Assembly (NCBI GenBank): GCA_964487745.1
Contig: CAZASG010000006.1
Location: forward strand, 48,945-112,944
Origin: Desulfolinea sp964487745
Lineage (GTDB): Bacteria; Chloroflexota; Anaerolineae; Anaerolineales; Villigracilaceae
DNA: 64,000 bases
Reading direction: 5' to 3'
The position numbers and the translations under genes are program-made. The notes under the pieces were generated by a model. The model worked only from the letters and a program-made list of their open reading frames with translations. It did not search any database and was not told the DNA's origin. Positions 42,583 to 50,992 of the stretch are shown in pieces (within the stretch, counting starts at the first letter, position 1; the number at the start of each line of letters is the position of its first letter).

Positions 42583-42882
42583 CTTTATTCGATGACGATT
42601 TCAATTTATCAGATTAAGATTCTGAATAAGTGACACTATTGAGCCTTATTTTCCCCTAGAAATAGGGAAGAGTGGTGTTCGGAACAGGTCCCTTTCCCCG
42701 CAATTTCAAAACCGCCGAAAGGTGGTTGTTCAGTTTCATTTATTTGATATTTATTAGAATCGCCATTCCTGAATGAAAAAAGAGTTTATCCGCATGCAAC
42801 GCGGTGCAACCCGCAGTGTAAACCATGCACATCTGTGTACTCCATGGACAAAAAAAACACTTAGTATAACTGAGCATCTTCA
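42583..42882. other. Non-coding stretch between tRNA-Val and the HAD fusion gene
   Basis: 300 bases, AT-rich, with no gene that can be supported; only a weak hairpin ACCGCC / GGTGGT near 42712-42727. Confidence 0.5.
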
Positions 42883-44196
42883 CTACACTCCTCGGCGTAG
42901 AAGCGAGAAATACAAGGTCATAGCAATTGCCGAGAAATCGAGACTTAATAAGACAATTTCTTCCGGAGAATAACTTAATTTTGGATAAGCAATCCCCAAA
43001 GCTAGTATTTGGGTCAATAAGAATAAACCCATTGTTGAAAAAATCCGCAGTCTACTAAGCCAAAGAAATCCGGTATTCACATCTTTCTCCAAACGGTGGG
43101 TTTCCCAGAGGACAAAGTTAGTATATATTTCCAGGTAGTCTCTAATATATGACCCAATGTATTTAACCCTATTATCATTTCGGGCCCAAGAGCCAGCCAT
43201 GAACATGGTTAGAATTGGATATACCAAGAGAACCACTGCGGGAATGTTTGGTTGTGAGCCAAATGTGAGGAAGGTTCCAGCTGCGATTAGGTGTAAAGAC
43301 ATTATTTGATGTCTGATTTGAATTCGATTGAGAATCTCATTTCTTAGAGATGCATACTCAAGTTTTATGAGTTCAAATTCTTCAGCATCGATATCCTTCA
43401 ATGAGAGATCTGTAATTCTAGATATTTTCTTTCGAAAATTATGATAGTTTTGTCGAATTTGTTCACTTTTTAGTAGGGATATATGTCTGAATGAGTTAAA
43501 TGCACTCCGATCTGTCAATAGCCATACTAGATCATGCAAGGATTCAATGATGAAATCTGGTTTGGTTCTCTCTAGGGTATTTTCATCATATGTACCAGTT
43601 CTTCCTATTGAGATAATCTTTGCTTTTTGTGCCACTTGAATGTCATGAATGCCGTCTCCAACAAAAACGGCATTGTTTTTCAATTCATTATCCGAAACTT
43701 CAAATTTTTCCTTGATTTTGTTGAAATGAGACTTTCCTTTCTTTAGGTCTTTTTTTTCATCAGCGCCCAAGATTATGTCAAAATAATCGTAAAGCTCAAC
43801 AACTTGAAGTTTTTCTTTAATTAAATCAGGAGAACCTGAGCTACTAATTATTAAGCGGTAGCCGGCATCCTTTAACATGGGGATGCAAGTCATTGAATCT
43901 TCAAATGCGTAACCATCAGTATCAGAATCAATAGTTTTTACATGGCTGCTTAATTGCTGGTTAAATTTTTCCGCCAACTCGTCTAAATTGCCTTGCCAAT
44001 TTGGATTGTATCTCTTGATAATCACCTGAAATTGCTTATTTAGAGATTGACCCGCAGTAGACAGATAATGTGTTTTGCTTATTTCTTTTCCGATACCTTC
44101 AGCTTCTAAGACGTTAGAAAAAATCTCGCTATGAATTTCCATATTGTTCAGTATCGTTCCATCTAAATCAAAAATAAGATAACCAAGAATTGACAT
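42883..44196 (-). CDS. HAD-family phosphatase fused to a multi-helix membrane domain
   Basis: Start at 44196, with AGGAG upstream, gives 437 residues. Residues 1-205 are a HAD phosphatase: FDLDGT (D10 and D12), IISSSGSPD, the Lys in KKGKSHF and the acidic VFVGDGIHDIQVA. Residues about 285-430 hold four hydrophobic helices in two pairs, joined by a charged linker (about 232-280). The HAD part is complete and should be active; the membrane part is not a known family. AT-rich compared with its neighbours. A phosphate-releasing enzyme tied to the membrane is an unusual plan. Confidence 0.75.
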   Translation of the reverse strand: MSILGYLIFDLDGTILNNMEIHSEIFSNVLEAEGIGKEISKTHYLSTAGQSLNKQFQVIIKRYNPNWQGNLDELAEKFNQQLSSHVKTIDSDTDGYAFEDSMTCIPMLKDAGYRLIISSSGSPDLIKEKLQVVELYDYFDIILGADEKKDLKKGKSHFNKIKEKFEVSDNELKNNAVFVGDGIHDIQVAQKAKIISIGRTGTYDENTLERTKPDFIIESLHDLVWLLTDRSAFNSFRHISLLKSEQIRQNYHNFRKKISRITDLSLKDIDAEEFELIKLEYASLRNEILNRIQIRHQIMSLHLIAAGTFLTFGSQPNIPAVVLLVYPILTMFMAGSWARNDNRVKYIGSYIRDYLEIYTNFVLWETHRLEKDVNTGFLWLSRLRIFSTMGLFLLTQILALGIAYPKLSYSPEEIVLLSLDFSAIAMTLYFSLLRRGV

Positions 44197-44303
44197 TATT
44201 TCTCCTGTATTTATCTCCAAACACTAAACGCTAGCACAGAATAAAATCTCGCGAATGTCTTAGCCAATGCGCTGTTATTGTACATCTATAATTTTACCCT
44301 TAT

Positions 44304-44639
44304 ATGATATTTAAATCTGAGGTAGCGAACGGCAAATTTATTGGAATCGATCCCGTGCCACGGATGGTAGAAATTGCCACTGAGCGGACAGAAAATCACG
44401 AAGCTCGAGAGCGAATTGAATATCGTGTTGGTTCTGCCAAAAACCTGCCTATAGATGATGGTGTAGTTGATTATGTGCTGGCGTTTGACTCGATTGATCC
44501 TTGGCAGGATGTTGAGAAGGGGTTTCTTGAAGTTAGAAGGGTGGTAAAAGCCAGCGGTGCATTTGCGATCAAGGCTACGAAGAAAATTTCGAAAGAAGGA
44601 GTTGAATTTTATTTGGTGATCTGTCGGGTTGGGAATTAG
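44304..44639 (+). pseudogene. Truncated class I SAM methyltransferase
   Basis: The 111-residue frame has the middle and C-terminal parts of a class I methyltransferase: FIGIDPVPRMVEIA (motif after the SAM-binding loop), VGSAKNLPIDDGVVDYVLAF (motif II region) and EVRRVVKASGAF. The N-terminal GxGxG SAM loop is missing; upstream sequence has no continuation. Probably a fragment rather than a working enzyme. Confidence 0.7.
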
Positions 44640-44693
44640 GTTCTTTGTTTCCTTGCAGAATAGAGTATCCTTGTTGTAAAGGAGAATAAAAAC

Positions 44694-45806
44694 ATGGACA
44701 AACCTTCATTCCCAGTTGGTTATCACACTTTCCACAAAAATAAAGACATCAATTTCCAATTAAATCGCATCTACTCCTACGGGGAATGGACGAAAGCTGA
44801 TGCCGAGGAAGCTGGCAAAGCAATTAAGAAAATCGAGAATTGGGCACCGACATTAACAGAATTGGCCGAGCGACAACTTGAAAATGATCGCCCTTTGGCG
44901 GCAGCCTTCAGCTATAGGGCGGCGGAGTTTTATGTTTTACCGGGCGATCCTCTAAAAACGGAATTGTATGATCAGTTCATCCAATTGTTTTATGCTGCCT
45001 TGCAGAACGCCGACCTAGAGCGGATTTCTATCCCCTATCAAGATGGAGCATTGCCTGCATTGCGACTCTCTCCTGAAAATAATCGCGGAACCATAGTTGT
45101 ACATGGAGGTTTTGATTCTTTCATGGAGGAGATAGTGATCCTGGGGCGCTATCTGGCAGGCGCAGATTATGAAGTCATCATTTTCGAAGGCCCAGGTCAA
45201 GGGGCAGCGATTCGTAAGCACGATTTGATTTTTACCCATAGATGGGAAGAACCGGTTGCCACGATATTGGACCATTTCGATCTGAATGATGTGACCTTAA
45301 TTGGCATCTCTTTAGGAGGCTACCTGGCACTTAGGGCAGCCGCGTTCGAAGGGCGAGTAAAGCGCGTGGTTTGTTACGATATTTCCAATTATGATCAACA
45401 TGGTAAGGGCTTGCAGCGAAGTATTTATGAGTTCTTTTTACGCAAACCCGGTGTTTATAACTGGATTGCCGAAAAAACGATGAAAAATATCGCCGTTGAA
45501 TGGCTGATGCAACATGGCATGTATATCAACGGCGTCGAAACACCAGCAGAATGGATGGCATTGCTGGAAAATTTCTCGGTTGTCGATATTGCAGACCAGG
45601 TCCAGCAAGATGTCTTGCTCCTTGCCGGAGCTGAAGACCATATGGTGAATATCAAAGAATTTAAGAAAAATCGTCAGGGGCTGATCAATGCTCGTTCGGT
45701 GACCGGACGGATTTTCACAGCTGAAGAGCAGGCCCAAAATCATTGCCAGATAGGAAATGTTAAATTAGCTTTCGATGTGATCCTTGATTGGGTTGAAGCA
45801 ATATAA
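44694..45806 (+). CDS. Alpha/beta hydrolase (FrsA / pseudooxynicotine-hydrolase-like)
   Basis: A 370-residue soluble hydrolase with a helical N-terminal cap. IIFEGPGQGAAIR and the nucleophile elbow GISLGG with Ser, then a C-terminal AGAEDHMV Asp region and NHCQIGN His, complete the triad in the usual order. The N-terminal cap of about 120 residues resembles FrsA-like and 2,6-dihydroxypseudooxynicotine hydrolases. The start is preceded by AAAGGAG. Substrate unknown. Confidence 0.83.
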   Translation: MDKPSFPVGYHTFHKNKDINFQLNRIYSYGEWTKADAEEAGKAIKKIENWAPTLTELAERQLENDRPLAAAFSYRAAEFYVLPGDPLKTELYDQFIQLFYAALQNADLERISIPYQDGALPALRLSPENNRGTIVVHGGFDSFMEEIVILGRYLAGADYEVIIFEGPGQGAAIRKHDLIFTHRWEEPVATILDHFDLNDVTLIGISLGGYLALRAAAFEGRVKRVVCYDISNYDQHGKGLQRSIYEFFLRKPGVYNWIAEKTMKNIAVEWLMQHGMYINGVETPAEWMALLENFSVVDIADQVQQDVLLLAGAEDHMVNIKEFKKNRQGLINARSVTGRIFTAEEQAQNHCQIGNVKLAFDVILDWVEAI

Positions 45807-45882
45807 AAGAGAGCTATACATTATTGTGCTTGTATCTTGACATATAAATTGCATTCAGCTAAGATAGCCGCACATAAAAAAA

Positions 45883-46184
45883 GATGCGTTGACCGGGATG
45901 AGTATGTGCCCAGCGAAGCTGACAGGGAGAGCGAGCCGTAGATTGAGAGCTTACTCCAGCATCCGCCACAGAAAACCACCCGCGAGCGTTGAGTGGAACA
46001 GGAATTAGGTAATCAGGAATCAGTTATTAGGAACTAATAACCAATCCCTATTCCCTAATTACCCAAGTAAACAAAACGGCAGGCTCCGTTATCAGCCTCC
46101 AATGAGATAAGTCAGATACTTTGACTTAATCTGGGTGGAACCGTGAGATCACTCTCGCCCCAGTATTGGGCGAGAGTTTTTTTG
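45883..46184 (+). promoter_or_regulatory. T-box riboswitch leader of thrS
   Basis: Reads uncharged tRNA and controls transcription of thrS. Stem I is closed by GATGC (45883-45887) and GCATC (45959-45963), with AGTA at 45901 on its 5' side. The T-box sequence GGGTGGAACCGTGAG lies at 46133-46147, with the tRNA-CCA-binding TGGAACC. The terminator stem ACTCTCGCCC / GGGCGAGAGT with seven T residues follows at 46151-46184. The specifier is probably ACT (Thr) in TTACTCC near 45951-45957. A palindrome is inserted between stem I and the T-box. Confidence 0.9.
46001..46063. repeat. Palindrome inserted in the T-box leader
   Basis: GGTAAT...CAGTTATTAG (46008-46030) and CTAATAACC...AATTACC (46034-46063) pair imperfectly around GAA. 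It lies where a T-box usually has stem II or III, so it either replaces them or was inserted as a mobile repeat. Confidence 0.55.
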
Positions 46185-46202
46185 TTTTATAAGGAGATAG
46201 AG

Positions 46203-48017
46203 ATGGCAGAACAGATCAAATACGAAGAAAGTGAACTTTACCGCATCCGCCATTCGACGGCGCATGTCATGGCGCAGGCTGTGATGGAACTTTTCCCCGA
46301 GGCAAAATACACCATCGGTCCGCCCGTGGAAAACGGCTTCTACTACGACTTTGATCTGCCGCGCACCCTCACGCCGGAAGATCTGAAATCGATCCAAAAG
46401 AAAATGCGCAAGACCTTGGGTCAGAAGCATCAATTTGAAAAGAAGGTGCTATCTGCCGATGAAGCGCGCAAAATATTCAAAGACCAGCCTTATAAGCTTG
46501 AACTGATCGATGGCTTGGAGGATGGTGGCTTCGACGAGTACGGTAACAAGCTCGACGAAAAGCCCGAAATCTCCATTTACCAGCACGCCGACTTTGTTGA
46601 TCTTTGCCGTGGTCCGCATGTTGAAAGCACCACGCAGATCAACCCCAAAGCCCTCAAGCTGATGTCAGTTGCGGGGGCCTACTGGCGTGGCGATGAGAAT
46701 AATACCCAGCTTCAACGAATCTACGGGACGATCTGGGAGAGCAAGGAAGAGTTGGATAATTATCTCTGGCAGCTTGAAGAAGCAAAAAAGCGCGATCACC
46801 GAAAGCTCGGTAAGGAGCTCGACATCTTCGCCTTTGACGAGGAAGTTGGTCCCGGGTTGCCGCTTTGGTTGCCGAATGGCGCGGTCATCATCGAAGAATT
46901 GGAACAGCTTGCCAAGCAGATGGAACGCGACGCAGGCTACACCCAGGTTCGCTCCCCGCACCTGACGAAAGAAGACCTCTTCGTACGTAGCGGACATCTC
47001 CCTTACTATGCGGAGAGTATGTATCCGCCTATGGAGATGGAAGGCACGAACTACTTCATCAAACCGATGAACTGCCCGATGCATCACAAAATTTTTGCAG
47101 CGCGCCCTCACAGCTATCGTGAACTGCCCATCCGTTTCGCGGAATACGGCACCTGCTATCGCTACGAAAAGAGTGGCGAACTCTTTGGGTTGATGCGTGT
47201 CCGCTCAATGCAGATGAATGATGCCCACATCTACTGTGCTGAAGAGCAATTCGAAGAAGAATTCATGGCCGTTATCGACCTCTACATGAAATACTTCGAT
47301 ATCTTTGGCATCGAAAAATACGTCATGCGTTTCAGCACCCACGCCAAAGAAGGTCTCGGCAAAAAGTATGTCGATAACGAACCGCTCTGGCTTAAGACCG
47401 AGGAAATGGTGCGCAAAGCGATGAAGAACGGTGGTGTCAATTACGTTGAAGTTGAAGACGAAGCCGCTTTCTACGGACCCAAGATCGATGTCCAGGTTTG
47501 GAGCGCGATCGGCAAGGAATTTACCCTCGCCACGAACCAGGTCGATTTCGCCGTCCCGCCCAAGTTCGAGCTCAAGTTCACGAACGCGCAGGGTGAAGAT
47601 GAAACGCCCCTCTGCATCCATCGTGCGCCGCTCAGCACTCACGAGCGCATGATCGGCTTCCTCATCGAGCATTACGCGGGCGCCTTCCCCGTTTGGCTCT
47701 CGCCCGTGCAGGCGGTCATCATCCCCATCACCGATGCACACCTCGACTACGCCTACGACGTGCAGAAGCAACTCAAAGCTGCCGGAATTCGCATTGAAGT
47801 GGCGGGCGACAGCACGCGCATGAATGCCAAGATTCGTAAGGCGCAGAAGCAGAAGGTCCCCTACATGCTCATCGTTGGGGATGCCGAAATGGAAGCGAAT
47901 GCCGTTGCCCTGCGGATGCGGGATGGCGAGGACAAAGGCGCAATACCTGTAGATGAATTCATGACGCTTGCTCAAAAAGCCGTCGCAGATCGCTCGCCTG
48001 CACTCGCGGCGGAGTAG
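46203..48017 (+). CDS. thrS: Threonyl-tRNA synthetase without TGS domain
   Basis: Charges tRNA-Thr with threonine. The start at 46203 (AAGGAG upstream) gives 604 residues; the chain begins directly at the editing-like domain (RHSTAHVMAQAVMELFPEAKYTIGPP), so the N-terminal TGS domain is absent. The second additional domain (YQHADFVDLCRGPHVEST) with Cys and the class II catalytic core (MNCPMHHKIF, FGLMRVRSMQMNDAHIYC, the C-terminal anticodon domain with AVIIPITDAH) are complete. Controlled by the T-box. Confidence 0.96.
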   Translation: MAEQIKYEESELYRIRHSTAHVMAQAVMELFPEAKYTIGPPVENGFYYDFDLPRTLTPEDLKSIQKKMRKTLGQKHQFEKKVLSADEARKIFKDQPYKLELIDGLEDGGFDEYGNKLDEKPEISIYQHADFVDLCRGPHVESTTQINPKALKLMSVAGAYWRGDENNTQLQRIYGTIWESKEELDNYLWQLEEAKKRDHRKLGKELDIFAFDEEVGPGLPLWLPNGAVIIEELEQLAKQMERDAGYTQVRSPHLTKEDLFVRSGHLPYYAESMYPPMEMEGTNYFIKPMNCPMHHKIFAARPHSYRELPIRFAEYGTCYRYEKSGELFGLMRVRSMQMNDAHIYCAEEQFEEEFMAVIDLYMKYFDIFGIEKYVMRFSTHAKEGLGKKYVDNEPLWLKTEEMVRKAMKNGGVNYVEVEDEAAFYGPKIDVQVWSAIGKEFTLATNQVDFAVPPKFELKFTNAQGEDETPLCIHRAPLSTHERMIGFLIEHYAGAFPVWLSPVQAVIIPITDAHLDYAYDVQKQLKAAGIRIEVAGDSTRMNAKIRKAQKQKVPYMLIVGDAEMEANAVALRMRDGEDKGAIPVDEFMTLAQKAVADRSPALAAE

Positions 48018-48053
48018 CGGGTGTAGTTTAGGCTTGCTACCGTATAAATAACG

Positions 48054-48086
48054 AAGTGCCTGTCATTTTCAAAATGACAGGCACTT
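48054..48086 (+). terminator. Long perfect hairpin after thrS
   Basis: AAGTGCCTGTCATTTT and AAAATGACAGGCACTT pair without mismatch around a single C (16 pairs). The following GATTTGTC is only moderately T-rich. It probably acts as the terminator of thrS or is a mobile palindrome. Confidence 0.6.
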
Positions 48087-48104
48087 GATTTGTCAATAAG
48101 CCAT

Positions 48105-48142
48105 TCTCCCCCAAATTCCACACTTTTGGAATTTGGGGGAGA
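48105..48142. repeat. Perfect 15-base inverted repeat between thrS and the kinase gene
   Basis: TCTCCCCCAAATTCC (48105-48119) and GGAATTTGGGGGAGA (48128-48142), with an eight-base loop. It is followed by a second small hairpin GCCCGTAGGGC. The arrangement looks like a dispersed Chloroflexota palindrome. Confidence 0.65.
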
Positions 48143-48162
48143 TGCCCGTAGGGCAGAGGGGG

Positions 48163-48825
48163 CTAATCCGCTGCCCGAGCCACCTCGTCCGGGGCGAAGA
48201 CCACCTCTTCTTTTCCGGTCAGCATCTCGTTCACTTTCGCAGTGACCAAGTTCAAATGTCCGCGGTGGGCTACGTAATCCAAACTATCAGCAGGAACAGT
48301 TAGTACAGGACAGAGTGTAAAATCTGCGATCCATGATTCATAAAGCTCATTTAACCCTGCCAAATAATCGGCTTCTATCTCGCTTTCGTAATCGCGTCCG
48401 CGTCGTTCAATCCTTCGCAATAAAGTTGGCACAGAAGCACGGAGATAGATCACGAGATCGGGCGGGGGCAGGATATCGATCACAGCCTCATAAAGCTCAC
48501 GATAAGTCTGATAATCGCGTGATTGTATATGCCCTTGTCGGACAAGATTCTGTGCGAATATCTCGGCGTCTTCATAGACGCTGCGATCCTGAATAACGGA
48601 GGTGGGGTGATTGGCAAGGTCATTATGACTGCGTAAACGATGTGACAAAAAGAATATCTGCGAGTGGAAAGACCAGGTTGGCATATCCTCGTAGAAATCT
48701 GCGAGATAAGGATTTTCAGCTACCGGTTCGTAGAATGGCTCCCAGCCCAATTTTTTGCAAAGCATCTCCACTAGCGTGGATTTCCCCACGCCGATATTGC
48801 CAGCGACAGCGACGAATTTCTTCAT
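48163..48825 (-). CDS. Deoxynucleoside kinase (dGK/dAK family), copy 2
   Basis: A 220-residue paralog of the kinase at 27170-27802: P-loop VAVAGNIGVGKSTLVEML, EPVAENPYLADFYEDM, the DRS motif in VIQDRSVYEDAEIF and the lid RRGRDYESEIEADYL. This copy has the canonical DRS, which the other lacks. Such pairs make the two subunits of heterodimeric dAK/dGK in lactobacilli; whether they work together here is unknown. It is followed on the same strand by no kinase partner. Confidence 0.92.
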   Translation of the reverse strand: MKKFVAVAGNIGVGKSTLVEMLCKKLGWEPFYEPVAENPYLADFYEDMPTWSFHSQIFFLSHRLRSHNDLANHPTSVIQDRSVYEDAEIFAQNLVRQGHIQSRDYQTYRELYEAVIDILPPPDLVIYLRASVPTLLRRIERRGRDYESEIEADYLAGLNELYESWIADFTLCPVLTVPADSLDYVAHRGHLNLVTAKVNEMLTGKEEVVFAPDEVARAAD

Positions 48826-48843
48826 AACTTCCCCAGCCTATCC

Positions 48844-49581
48844 TTAAGAATCGCTTGCTAATTCACTATCAATGATCTGACGGAAAACCTGAATTGGCTG
48901 TGCGCCGATCACGAGCTGACCGTTGATATAGAAGGTAGGCGTAGACTGTACACCGATACTGATAGCGTAATCCATATCTTCGCGCACGAAGTCCTGGTAT
49001 CTGCGGCTCTCCAAGCATTCTTCAAATATAGCGGTATCAAGTTCCAGTTCGCGAGCGTATTCGTTCAGTGCCAGCTCGCTCATCCCATGTTCGTTATCAA
49101 ATATCTTTTCATGGTATGGCCAGTACGAAGCCTGGTCGCCTGCACACATGGCTGCTTCAGCAGCAAGATAAGCATTCGGGTGGATACTTGTCAGCGGGAA
49201 GTTACGATATACCAATTTGATCTGATCGGGATATTCCTCAAGCAAGGGTTTATAAACCTCGTTATGCCACTTGGTGCAGAAGGGGCACTCGAAATCGCTG
49301 AACTCGACGATCACAATGGGAGCATCGTCAGGCCCCTCACTGGGGAAACCCTCGGTCGGGATGTCGCGGCGTTCAGCTGGAGCTTCCTGCTCTGGAATTT
49401 CAGCGGGTGGCACATCGGCTACCTGGTTAGGGAGGTCAGGTGTTGCATTATAGCCCCAGACAAAATAGCCAACGAGAATGCCCAGGGCAAATGTTGCGAT
49501 TGCGGTTAGCGCATTGAACTGTTTACCTTTATGGGCTGCTAATTTTTTTTCTTTGGCAGTAAGTTGTTTTTTCTCTGTCAT
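48844..49581 (-). CDS. DsbA-family thiol-disulfide oxidoreductase, membrane-anchored
   Basis: Forms or isomerises disulfides outside the cell membrane. Start at 49581 (245 residues): a TATAAT box lies seven bases upstream. A membrane anchor near 24-44, a Pro/Glu-rich linker, then a DsbA domain with CPFC at 99-102 (IVEFSDFECPFCTKWH) and the cis-Pro loop QSTPTFYINGQLVIGAQP. Similar to BdbD/DsbA-like proteins of Gram-positive bacteria. It lies near a redox block 3 kb further on. Confidence 0.92.
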   Translation of the reverse strand: MTEKKQLTAKEKKLAAHKGKQFNALTAIATFALGILVGYFVWGYNATPDLPNQVADVPPAEIPEQEAPAERRDIPTEGFPSEGPDDAPIVIVEFSDFECPFCTKWHNEVYKPLLEEYPDQIKLVYRNFPLTSIHPNAYLAAEAAMCAGDQASYWPYHEKIFDNEHGMSELALNEYARELELDTAIFEECLESRRYQDFVREDMDYAISIGVQSTPTFYINGQLVIGAQPIQVFRQIIDSELASDS

Positions 49582-49588
49582 GCGGCGC

Positions 49589-49594
49589 ATTATA
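49589..49594 (-). promoter_or_regulatory. -10 box of the DsbA-like gene, leaderless arrangement
   Basis: TATAAT on the minus strand, seven bases before the ATG at 49581. Confidence 0.55.
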
Positions 49595-49747
49595 TCATGC
49601 AGAGAATAGCGGGATCCTTCCAAAATTCTGACGGAACGCTCTTGTGAAAAGCTTGTTTCCGTTATTTTTTGTCAGTGCCAGATGAAAAGTGATACAATTC
49701 ACATTCTCCCATCCTTCTTTCGTTGTCCATTCAGGAGTTTCCCCAAA

Positions 49748-50443
49748 ATGAGAAGCACATTTAAAGACTTTCTCGGCGGCGTGCGGGGAGCCTTGCCGAT
49801 CTTGCTTGGCGTTATTCCATTCGCCATGATCTGTAGTGTGGCAGCTATTGGGGTTGGCCTCTCCCCTGTCGAGGCAGCGGGAATGTCCTTCGTGATCTTT
49901 GCTGGCGCTTCTCAACTTGCGATATTACAACTCCTTAGTCAGGGCGCACATTGGGTGGTGATGCTTTTTACCGCTTGGGTCATCAACTTGCGTTTCACCA
50001 TGTACAGCGCAGCGATCGCGCCCTATCTGAAAGACGAACCGAATTACCAAAGATTGCCCTTTATCTATGTCCTTTCCGATCAAGCTTTTGGCGTGAGTAT
50101 GGCGCAATTTTCGAGTAAGATGCCTAAGAACCCCGCCTGGTATTTTTATGGTGCGGCAGCCGCAGTTTCGTTGACATGGCTGGCAAGCGCGGTCGTTGGC
50201 GCAGCGTTGGGGACGCTCATCCCGCCAAGCTGGGGATTTGAGTTTGCCTTTCCGCTGAGTTTCATGGCATTGATGTTCGCGGCGATCAAAGATCGCCCGG
50301 CTGTTGTCGCGGCAGTAGTTGGTGGAGGCAGCGCTGTCCTCGCGAAGGGGCTGCCTTACAATCTGGGCTTGATCCTGGCTGCTACGTTGGGCATCGGGGC
50401 TGGGATGCTGGCCGAAAAGCTATCTGAAAGGACGGCAGCGTAA
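49748..50443 (+). CDS. azlC: AzlC family branched-chain amino acid exporter subunit
   Basis: Large subunit of the AzlCD exporter for branched-chain amino acids. Start at 49748 (AGGAG upstream) yields 231 residues; an in-frame start 66 bases earlier has no site. GVRGALPILLGVIPFAMICSVAAIGVGLSPVEA is the family N-terminus and INLRFTMYSAAIAPYL follows. Its stop overlaps the azlD ATG by one base (TAATG). Confidence 0.93.
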   Translation: MRSTFKDFLGGVRGALPILLGVIPFAMICSVAAIGVGLSPVEAAGMSFVIFAGASQLAILQLLSQGAHWVVMLFTAWVINLRFTMYSAAIAPYLKDEPNYQRLPFIYVLSDQAFGVSMAQFSSKMPKNPAWYFYGAAAAVSLTWLASAVVGAALGTLIPPSWGFEFAFPLSFMALMFAAIKDRPAVVAAVVGGGSAVLAKGLPYNLGLILAATLGIGAGMLAEKLSERTAA

Positions 50444-50763
50444 TGGAAGGCCTTTCGCTCTGGTTGCTTTTTTTTGGCGCAGCGTTGGGGACTTTCGCTT
50501 TGCGCTTTTCTTTCATCTATCTTTTCGGCAAAATAGATGTTCCCATTTGGTTTCAAAAGGCGCTGCGTTTTGTACCCGCTTCGGTATTGGCCGCGTTGGT
50601 CTTTCCCGCGCTCTTTTATCCTAACGGGACCTTTGACTTTTCGTTGGATAATATCCACTTGTTGGCGGGAATCGGTGGTGGCGTTGTTGCATGGAAAACG
50701 AAAAATGTGCTCTGGACGATCATCATCGGGATGAGTTTGTTCTGGGTATTGCAGTTACTCTAG
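50443..50763 (+). CDS. azlD: AzlD family branched-chain amino acid exporter subunit
   Basis: Small membrane partner of AzlC: 106 residues with about four hydrophobic helices, typical of AzlD; the segment FGAALGTFALRFSFIYLFGK and FVPASVLAALVFPALFYPNG match the family. It is cotranslated with azlC. Confidence 0.93.
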   Translation: MEGLSLWLLFFGAALGTFALRFSFIYLFGKIDVPIWFQKALRFVPASVLAALVFPALFYPNGTFDFSLDNIHLLAGIGGGVVAWKTKNVLWTIIIGMSLFWVLQLL

Positions 50764-50849
50764 TTCTACCATCTTTGTACAAGACTTAAGTTGCCTTTTG
50801 AGTTGGGAATGTCTATAATTTTATCGGTTATGTAGTTTTAATTTAATGC

Positions 50850-50943
50850 CGCATACCCTAAAGGGCACAAGATAACGGACGAATCGTTTAGGACGTTATG
50901 CGGACTGATATAAGATATTACGGAGTGCCCTTTAGGGTATGCG
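50850..50943. repeat. Perfect 19-base inverted repeat upstream of the cassette-like gene
   Basis: CGCATACCCTAAAGGGCAC (50850-50868) and GTGCCCTTTAGGGTATGCG (50925-50943) are exact inverse complements. Each arm contains CCCTAAAGGG. GTTATGCGG lies within the loop. It lies 16 bases before GTTAGGC, the possible attC/attI end. Confidence 0.8.
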
Positions 50944-50992
50944 ATCCGCTTAAACACGGGTTAGGCCGAGATAAACAGCGAAAGATAAAAAA

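Noticed and set aside
42773..42973. 66-residue plus-strand frame
   Set aside because: No ribosome site, basic random composition, and its 3' part overlaps the HAD fusion gene on the other strand.
45980..46003. A second T-box-like motif (GAGTGGAACAGG)
   Set aside because: It lacks the following conserved bases and a terminator; the true motif is at 46133-46147.
46143..46202. Earlier GTG start for thrS
   Set aside because: It lies inside the T-box terminator hairpin; the ATG at 46203 has AAGGAG in front.
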